Of a DNA stretch of 64,000 nucleotides, positions 57,252 through 64,000 are shown piece by piece. Where the stretch lies: the NCBI GenBank assembly GCA_002812745.2, contig NCSJ02000231.1, positions 1-64,000 on the forward strand, written 5' to 3'. The stretch comes from Scytalidium lignicola (taxonomy: Eukaryota; Ascomycota; Leotiomycetes). Each line of letters begins with the position of its first letter. The first letter of the stretch is position 1. The translations under genes were made by a program, and so were the position numbers. The notes below the pieces were generated by a model. It was not told the origin of the DNA. It was given only the letters and a program-made list of their open reading frames with translations, and did not search any database.

Positions 57252-59229
57252 TTATTGTTCCTTGAGTTTGGAAGCTTCAAGATCCCCCTCCATCTCAATT
57301 GCTTCAATATTGACTTGTGCCTTGCCCTTTAGCACTAGATCTATGTCTGGTACGTCGGAGTGCTTTTCTCCTTCGAATATCGCGTCGATCTCTTCGAGTG
57401 TTTTGCCTTTGGTTTCAACCCAGTAGACGGCCTAAGTGAATTAGTAAGGGAGTAATATATAAAAAGGGAAGGTAAAAAGGAACTCACGATGAGGATCACG
57501 ATGACGATATCCCATGATGCATTGACCATATACATCCTCCATCCAATGTTAGCGAGGCCAATTGGCATAATATACACAAACACAAGCCTAGGAGATGTCA
57601 GCTTTTATGAATACCAGCTAGCTCACTAAGTAGAGAACCTACGCAAAGGCATTCAAAACAAAAGATGACACAGCGAGTCCATTAGCTCGAATGGAATAGT
57701 TCATGATCTCTGGCGGGTAGAGGTAGAGCAGCGGTGTCCAGGCGATGGAGTAGAAGCCCTGGAATAGGAACATGACTGCCACGTCACCATAAACAAGAGC
57801 CTGAGAAGCGCCATCTGGGTTGTCGGCGTACTTCTTGGACAAGCCACCGATGACGAAAAGGCAGATGATGAGGAGAACTTCAGAGAGGATAGCGGTAGGC
57901 TTGCGGCCCCATTTGGTAGCCAGGTGAGTTCCGCCAAGAGCACAGAAAAGACACCATACATTGAGAACGACGTTCTAGATTTTGTGTTCGGTTAGTAAAT
58001 GGTAAAAACTACTTTGAGCTTTCTCGGCACAAGATTAAGGATCGAACATACAGCTTTTAATTGATCATTAGTATCCGTGATGCCTGCTGTGTCAAGTTCG
58101 GAACCGAGATAATATGAAGCAATGATGTTTCCAGCAATGCATGAAAAGGGTCCGGGTGACATGCCAATAAGGAGTCGCTTTCTCGCTACTGGAGTCTTGA
58201 TCATTTCCATTGGGCTCATGGTCAGGCCCTCCTTCTTCTCCCAGCTCAGAGTGTCTACAATTTCCTTGTAGACTGCAATGGCGACGGGATCAGAGAGATC
58301 GCCATTGCTGTTAGTCTGCGCAACGGCGAGGCGCGCTTCCTCGTAGAGATGTCGATGGGCAAGCCAACGGGGAGACTCCGGACTGATTTGGGTTTTAGCT
58401 AAAGAAAGAAAATATCAATTTACGATTGAAGCGAGATGGATGATTCTTACATGAATGGTAGGATTAGAATGCAGAGCGCCGAGAAAATGCCTTGGAAGAG
58501 CGAAGGCAATCTCCATGCCCAGGTGGAATCCCACTGACCGGTGCCAAGCGTGATTCCCGCAGCGATAAGTGCACCGACACTGGCAATGAATGATAAGCCT
58601 ATTTGCGCCCACCGAGAAAAGCTTAACGGTTCCCCAGAAAAGAAAAAACTTACTAGTAGAAGTCATTTAGCAGACCAACACCCCAAGCACGCCATTTATT
58701 AGGAAACGTCTCGGAGAGGTACACGCCACCAGCAATCCCCGAGAGCGCAGAGCCTAAACCAAGAATAATGCGGGCGATAACGAACATGGCAATATTCTGT
58801 GCGGCAGTCTGGAGGAGGATACCAAGGAGCGTGACAACCGAACCCCAGAAAATGGCTGGACGACGACCGAGCCGGTCAGAGAGAATTCCCGACACGAGAG
58901 GGCCGAGGAAGCCTCCGATGAAGACGGACGCGGTATTAAGGCCCTTGGTAGCAGCATTGAGATGTAAATAGTCGGTATATGAGGGGAGAATATTAAGACC
59001 ATTCAACATAGATCCGTCATATCCATTGGTCTATTAAAAGGGAAAGAAGCAAAAGTATCAGCATTGGCAATGAAACTAAAAAGTCTGGCGAGCATAGAGA
59101 GAGAGAAAAAGTAGCATTGCTTACAGCAGACTGGACCATGGAGCAGAAAATAAGCAAGGCAGCGAGAGTGACAGTTGACTCTGGCACCCAAGCGGGCATC
59201 CAGGTCCCCGTTGGCGACTTTTTCAGCAT
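57252..59229 (-). CDS. MFS sugar-porter-type permease (lactose-permease-like)
   Basis: Seven exons on the reverse strand: 59229–59125, 59030–58654, 58579–58451, 58382–58052, 57974–57643, 57587–57488 and 57431–57252, total 1554 nt and 517 residues with an exactly closed frame. Signatures: TNGYDGSMLNGL in helix 1, SDRLGRRPAIFWGS, GRRP loop, ARIILGLGSALSGIAGGVYL with SETFP in helix 4, PESPRWLAH formed across an intron after helix 6, WGRKPT in the second half, and VETKGKTLEEID at the end. This is the fungal lactose-permease-like branch of sugar porters, whose substrates include disaccharides and other small polar molecules. The N-terminus is a little uncertain because the frame is open upstream of ATG 59229. 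It is divergently transcribed from the MlrC-like gene, so a shared promoter and a common substrate are plausible. Confidence 0.88.
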
Positions 59230-59849
59230 CTCGAAGAGCTTGATTCTCAACACAAGAAAAGAATTACCTTAAACTTAAAAGGAGATTGAGAGAACGAGTT
59301 GGACCGGAAGGCGCACAACTCGCCTTTTTGTACGGACGTAAACATAATGGAATCTCTAGCTTGCTCTATTATATTGACCTACCTAGTTGAGCTTAAGTCG
59401 ATAAGCTCTTGTGGATGAACTGACCTTATCATGGTCCAAGGTTACATCCGTGTTTCGATAGATCAGCAATCATAAAGCAGCAAGAGTGGGGTAAAGAACC
59501 CTGTCAGCCTGTCTCGAGGTAAGCTTTAAAATAAGCAAATGCCCGTTATTGCTCTCCACTGTCAGGCGTGTTCCCCCTCAGCGGAGTTGAAGCTTTTTTC
59601 TCGTTGGTGTGGTTGTTTAACTCGTGATTAGCGGGAACTAGAGAGACAAGACTTAACTTAGTGCCCAAGTGCCGAAGAATGGGCGACGGGTGTCCGATTG
59701 CCTATATAAGGTAAGAGACAAGAGCAAGAGGCGTTGAAGACGGCAAATCATCAAATACGAAGTACAGTGCTTATCAACACCAAATATTAACACGCTTGCG
59801 ATAATTACTACCTCGCAGGAAACCACGGGACCTGACAGGAGAATTCACT
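59230..59849. promoter_or_regulatory. Bidirectional promoter region of the permease/MlrC-like pair
   Basis: 620 bp separate the two divergent start codons and contain no gene, suggesting co-regulation. I see no obvious repeated operator-like site. Confidence 0.55.
59703..59709 (+). promoter_or_regulatory. TATA box of the MlrC-like gene
   Basis: TATATAA about 140 bp upstream of the ATG at 59850, within the shared promoter region and at a plausible distance for a leader of about 100 nt. Confidence 0.55.
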
Positions 59850-61391
59850 ATGGTCAACCGTCCTGTCATTGCTATTGCCGGCCTGGCATGCGAGACATCA
59901 ACCTTCACGCCCTCACGAACGCAGGCTGCAGCATTCCACCCTCAGCGCGGGGTTCAGATCCTCGACAAGTACAGCTTTCTGCGCCCAGGAACGCCACTGG
60001 GAGATGCTGCTGACTGGCAGGGAGCTCTAATCGGCCATGCGATGCCGGGTGGTATCGTAACCCGGGTGGCCTTTGAGGAGCTGGCGGATGAGATCGTTGC
60101 CCGGCTCACCACGATTGTGGCGTCCCTGTCAACGGGCAGTCATCTCGACGGCTTCTGGTACGATATCCACGGCGCTATGTGTGTTGAAGGAATGGACGAT
60201 ATCGAGGTAGAGCTGCTGCGTCGCATCCGCGTCGTGATCGGGCCAGACGTGCTGGTGTCGGCGTCGATGGACCTGCATGGCAACGTCTCTCGCCCGCTGG
60301 TCCACCAGACGGATCTGATCACGTGCTACCGGACCGCGCCGCACGTGGACGTACGGGAGACCAAAGAGCGCGCGTGTCGGAATCTCCTCGAGTTGCTCAT
60401 TCGTAAACCAACATCAGCACCAACACGACCTCTCAAGGCTTGGGTCCCAATTCCTGTGCTCTTGCCCGGCGAGCAGACGTCAACCCGGTTGGAGCCTGCC
60501 AAACACATTTACGAGGCCGTTCCAGGCGTCGAGGCCATAGATGGGGTCATCGATGCTGCCATCTGGGTGGGCTATGCCTGGGCAGATGAACCGCGCAATC
60601 GAGCGGCCGTCGTGGTCACTGGATGGGATAAGACGGCCATCTCCGCTGGTGCAGAGAAATTAGCAAGACTAGTTTGGGATTCTCACCAAGATTTTACCTT
60701 CGTTGCACACACCGGATCCTTTGCTGAGTGCCTGGATACGGCACTGAAGTCAAGTGCGCGTCCCTACTTCATCTCTGATTCGGGTGATAATCCAACTGCC
60801 GGTGGCTCTGGCGATGTTTCCTGGGGTCTAACACAGTTGCTTGCTCGTCCCGAGTTCAAGGAGGCCTCTGGTCCATCCGTCATCTATGCTAGTGTACCTG
60901 GCCCGGAGGCAGTGCGTATCGCCGTAGAAGCTAGCGTGGGCGCGACTGTCACGGTCACAGCCGGTGCAGAAGTCGATAATATCCATGCCGGCCCCATCAC
61001 TATGACGGGACGCGTCCATGCCATCAAGCACGGCGACAAGGACGCTCTCATTGAGGTGGTGATCCAGGTTGGTAGCGTCTTTGCCATTCTTACGCAGCTA
61101 CGCAAGCCGTATCATAAGGAGCACGACTTCACGGATCTGAATCTCAAACCGCGTTCGGCGGACATTGTCATTGTCAAGATCGGGTATTTGGAACCTGAGC
61201 TGTATGATATGGCCGCGGATTGGATGCTCGGCCTCACCCCTGGCGGTGTTGATCAAGATATTGAGCGACTTGGGCATCATAGAATTCATCGTCCGATGTG
61301 GCCCTTTGATCGGAAATTCGAGACACTACCGGATCTCAGTGCAAGGGCAATTGCGCCATCGAATGAACCGCTGACTGGGGATGATGAGTGA
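59850..61391 (+). CDS. M81/MlrC-family (DUF1485) metallohydrolase-like protein
   Basis: Single-exon protein of 513 residues, close to the usual bacterial length. The family is named after MlrC of the bacterial microcystin-degradation pathway, a metallopeptidase that cleaves linear peptides; many members have unknown substrates. Expected metal-site motifs are visible: YDIHGAM near residue 105, SMDLHGN near 141 and SDSGDNPTAGGSGD near 310–322. The N-terminal domain opens with IAIAGLACETSTFTP and the C-terminal domain ends with DLNLKPRSADIVIVKIGYLE. There is no signal peptide, so it should be cytosolic. The gene has no intron and is clearly richer in G and C at third positions than its neighbours, compatible with bacterial origin, though that needs a tree. 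It is divergent from an MFS permease, suggesting import of a small peptide or amide and its hydrolysis. Confidence 0.87.
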   Translation: MVNRPVIAIAGLACETSTFTPSRTQAAAFHPQRGVQILDKYSFLRPGTPLGDAADWQGALIGHAMPGGIVTRVAFEELADEIVARLTTIVASLSTGSHLDGFWYDIHGAMCVEGMDDIEVELLRRIRVVIGPDVLVSASMDLHGNVSRPLVHQTDLITCYRTAPHVDVRETKERACRNLLELLIRKPTSAPTRPLKAWVPIPVLLPGEQTSTRLEPAKHIYEAVPGVEAIDGVIDAAIWVGYAWADEPRNRAAVVVTGWDKTAISAGAEKLARLVWDSHQDFTFVAHTGSFAECLDTALKSSARPYFISDSGDNPTAGGSGDVSWGLTQLLARPEFKEASGPSVIYASVPGPEAVRIAVEASVGATVTVTAGAEVDNIHAGPITMTGRVHAIKHGDKDALIEVVIQVGSVFAILTQLRKPYHKEHDFTDLNLKPRSADIVIVKIGYLEPELYDMAADWMLGLTPGGVDQDIERLGHHRIHRPMWPFDRKFETLPDLSARAIAPSNEPLTGDDE

Positions 61392-62112
61392 AATATAAAA
61401 AAANTATAAAAAAANTAAATATTTTTATGACAGAATAATAGCTGAGACCTTTCAGTTGTTAAATTAGTAAAATCTCATATTAGCTAATTTGCATAATAAG
61501 CATAGCATAGCATGAGCGTCGATACTCTCAGTAGCAAAGGTTTTATTGGGACCAAACCTATCATCTTGTACATACTTACTCCCACAGGAGTAGATTCAAC
61601 ATCAAAAAAAGTTTTCGGAGACACTTTACTCATTCACATTCATACCTGATGCTAGATATTATCTATGTCAAGAGCCAAGTGGTCCAGCAATTGAGTGTGT
61701 GATTTAGGCCCGGCCTTGAATTTGTTGCGGAAGTGCTGCATTTGGTTCTTGCTGGGTAATAAAACAAGATATGGTCGTTGCGTGATGCTTGATCTGCAAA
61801 TGGAAAATATTTTCAGGCCGCCTCTTGCACCTCTGGTATTTATATAATCGCCGGCACCCTCGCTCTAGCTTGCCTGCGCCTTTTACGTGCTCTGCGTTAG
61901 TCCGAAGTAAACATTAGTTCACAAGCCAAGCCAATAATATTGACTCTAGGCTTGCGCCTTTTTTTGACCATCCCCAATGATACATCGGCATATACTGACT
62001 GTATTAGGCATCAGTATTTTACAGTAATGAGAAGGGCTGAATATACTCATACATCAAACCACAGGCATACACAAAGAAAAATGTAGGCAACTACAGCCGT
62101 CGTGTCCTTAAG
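61392..62112. other. Intergenic region
   Basis: Two isolated N bases at 61404 and 61415, each after an A7 run, follow the MlrC-like stop codon. A TATATAA near 61,840 lies about 270 bp before the S41 protease start and could be its TATA box. No gene seen. Confidence 0.45.
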
Positions 62113-63936
62113 ATGGCAATACGGACAATTATAATCCCTTTGTTGCTTGCAGCATTGATATATCAGACACTTCCATATATCTGCTCCTTGTCTTCTGGAC
62201 TCTGGATCAATTTCTTCTACAAAAATCCGGAACAAATGGAGCAATCACTTTACTATAGAGATACAACAACTGGGACAACTCAAGAAATAATGAGTCGTAC
62301 TGACCAAAATCCGACACCAATTCATCTTTCCTTACCCCCAGACCACCCAGCTTCCATCCAATTCTCCCACTGGCTCGCCGCCTTCAACACCGCCGGCGAA
62401 CAAACGCTCGTAGCTTACCATTCCGGGTCAATCTTCCCCTACTCAGTCGCAAGTCGGGATATTGGATCTCTTCAGCATGAGCTGAGACTTGCTCGCGCCT
62501 CGGAAGGCTTCAATGTAATTGAGGCCGAGTCAATTTCATCACCATCAACACTCGTAGTCGTCCTTCGAGAAAAAAAGCGACCACAATATGTTAGAGTTAG
62601 TATCAGTGTTGATGTATCTAATCCAGATTATCCTGTTACTAAATTTGAGATCCATCCTATTAATACTCCTCTGAAATATATCCCCAAGGATGATCCGAGA
62701 AGGGCGGAGTTTGAGAAGGCTCTTGCTCCGTTGACGGCGGAACGGAGGAAGATGGTGGTGGAAGGACTCAAAGATGTGCTTCGTGAACAGTATGTGTATC
62801 CTGGTTTAGTTGAGAAGATAACTTCGGCTCTTGATACCTCTCTTGAGAATGGTGAATATGATGGTTTTGAGGATAGTGAGAAGTTTGCACAGCGATTAAC
62901 TAGTGATTTGCATTCCGTAAGTCTTTTTTNCTTCTCTACTATGCTTCATCAAAGCCAATGAGGTGCTAATATGATATTTGGTGTAGACAGCTCATGATCT
63001 GCATATGTCCATTGCGTTCAGAGAACCGCATCCTCCTCTAGATGATAACGATGATAGCAAACCAAAACCTAGGAAGCTCTTTGAGCACTTCAAAATTGTC
63101 AATTTCCAATTTGGAGATGTAGTACTTGATACAGACTGTGCTCCTGGAAAGGTCATAGCCACTTTGCCAATTAACGGCTTCGTCCCGTCAACTGAAGAGC
63201 ATGCAGAGGATTGGAAAAAGATCCAGGCTGCTATTGGGAATATCGTAAGCAGTGTTGCTGATGCAGGTTAGTATTCCATATCAAGTATAATTTACCTACC
63301 CAAATTCAACAGCCATGATTTACGAAAATAAATTCTAAAAGCTAGTACTGAATTTGCTGATAATAAATGCTAGACGCCCTGATCATCGACCTCCGTAATA
63401 ACGGCGGAGGCGTCCCTCACACCGTCGTCTTCATCGAGTCCTACATCCTGGACGATGCACCCCTCCACCTACTTGATTTCGTAGACCAACAAGGGAAAAC
63501 CCATAACTCTTTCTTTACCACTCCCGAGAACAACCTCCCAAGCGGCACCCAACGCTTTGGAGGAACAAAACCGCTCTATATCCTTACCTCCAAAAACACC
63601 ATATCCGGCGGCGAAGATATGGCGTACAATCTCCAGGCATTCAAACGCACTAGTGCGATTATAGGAGAAGGGAATGAGACTACTGCTGGGCAGCGAATCC
63701 TATTACTAAAGTGAGAACTATCTGCGAGGAGGAATTTGGGGNAGAATTGGTGGGTTGTTGCAGTGCCGAATTTGAAACCGGTTCATGAAGTTACGGGGAC
63801 GAATTGGGAAGGGGTTGGGGTCAAAAGTGATGCTGTGGCAGGGAAGGGGGAGTGGGAAGCGGTTCCTGATGCGATGGAGGTAGCTCGAATACTTGCTAAG
63901 AAAGCTTTGGTGGGACTGGTGGAGAATGGACTGTAG
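62113..63936 (+). CDS. Membrane-anchored S41-family (tail-specific-type) peptidase
   Basis: Three exons: 62113–62916, 62987–63266 and 63374–63936, with canonical introns. The N-terminus has a hydrophobic anchor (IIIPLLLAALIYQTLPYI). The S41 catalytic domain is in exon 3: IIDLRNNGGG, then LTSKNTISGGEDMAY with the presumed nucleophile Ser, and FKRTSAIIGEG with the Lys of the Ser–Lys type site, then TNWEGVGV near the end. As given, the frame breaks after NETTAG: a G3 run at about 63,687–63,689 needs one more G, and the N at 63742 after a G4 run must be dropped; the two changes cancel and restore ANPITKV through EEFGENWWVVAVPN. The corrected length is 1647 nt, 548 residues. Both errors are at base runs, so I regard the gene as intact. 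Substrates unknown; fungal members are often extracellular or vacuolar. Confidence 0.82.
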
Positions 63937-64000
63937 AGTGTAGGCAATAGAGTACTTTCTCGACGCTACTGCTCTTCTAAGGTTGGGTTTTGAGATTGGA
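63937..64000. other. 3' flank of the S41 peptidase gene
   Basis: Only 64 bp to the end of the window; nothing recognised. Confidence 0.4.

Noticed and set aside
1..64000. CRISPR arrays, rRNA genes or viral genes
   Set aside because: No regularly spaced repeats, rRNA signatures or viral-type proteins were seen anywhere in the window.

Overview
The window is nuclear DNA of a filamentous ascomycete (Pezizomycotina; Leotiomycetes is my best guess). The evidence is short GT–AG introns of about 45–95 nt with CTAAC-type branch sites, an UncA-type kinesin-3, a QutR/QA-1S-like protein, Zn2Cys6 regulators, FucP-type and sugar-porter MFS proteins, and a fungal MULE transposon. Coding density is uneven. 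Positions 1–20,000 and 57,000–64,000 look like ordinary gene space, whereas 20,000–57,000 is AT-rich and accessory, with several damaged genes and a mobile element.

Layout. (1) 1,424–6,333, kinesin-3 motor. (2) 8,840–10,864, QutR-like pseudo-enzyme repressor, followed at 13,558–16,255 by an intact Zn2Cys6 factor. (3) 17,350–19,921, a seven-helix rhodopsin/PTH11-like domain running straight into an L-fucose-permease-like MFS domain, separated only by a one-base slip in a T run. (4) 20,484–20,574 (−), an intron-containing tRNA-Val(AAC). (5) 20,759–22,882 (−), ankyrin protein with an NLR-type N-terminal domain and a slip in an A12 run. (6) 23,493–24,917 (−), FAD monooxygenase with a nonsense codon. 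(7) 26,088–28,004 (−), sugar transporter. (8) 28,005–32,653, a 4.6 kb gene-poor stretch. (9) 32,654–45,883: secreted DUF1996 protein, GNAT, PaxU-like hydrolase, small cysteine-rich secreted protein, a decayed nuclease-fold-like gene, a GPI-anchored-type protein, a SRPBCC protein and a damaged Zn2Cys6 factor. (10) 47,673–50,784 (−), a 13-exon dynamin-like GTPase containing a 10-nt microexon. (11) 51,038–53,670, a MULE with terminal inverted repeats and an 8-bp target-site duplication. (12) 54,651–56,039, type II membrane L-domain protein, then an LTR-like fragment. (13) 57,252–61,391, a divergent pair of MFS permease and MlrC/M81-family protein, which suggests an uptake-and-hydrolysis module. 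(14) 62,113–63,936, membrane-anchored S41 protease.

Two kinds of damage recur and should be kept apart. Eleven isolated N bases all touch homopolymers, and several frameshifts are one-base changes in base runs, so many broken frames may be sequencing artefacts. Separately, four in-frame nonsense codons are all TAG and each fits one CpA-to-TpA change, as expected of repeat-induced point mutation or ordinary decay. Exon models were spliced by eye; where the summed exon lengths divide by three and the protein reads through, I treat the model as well supported.
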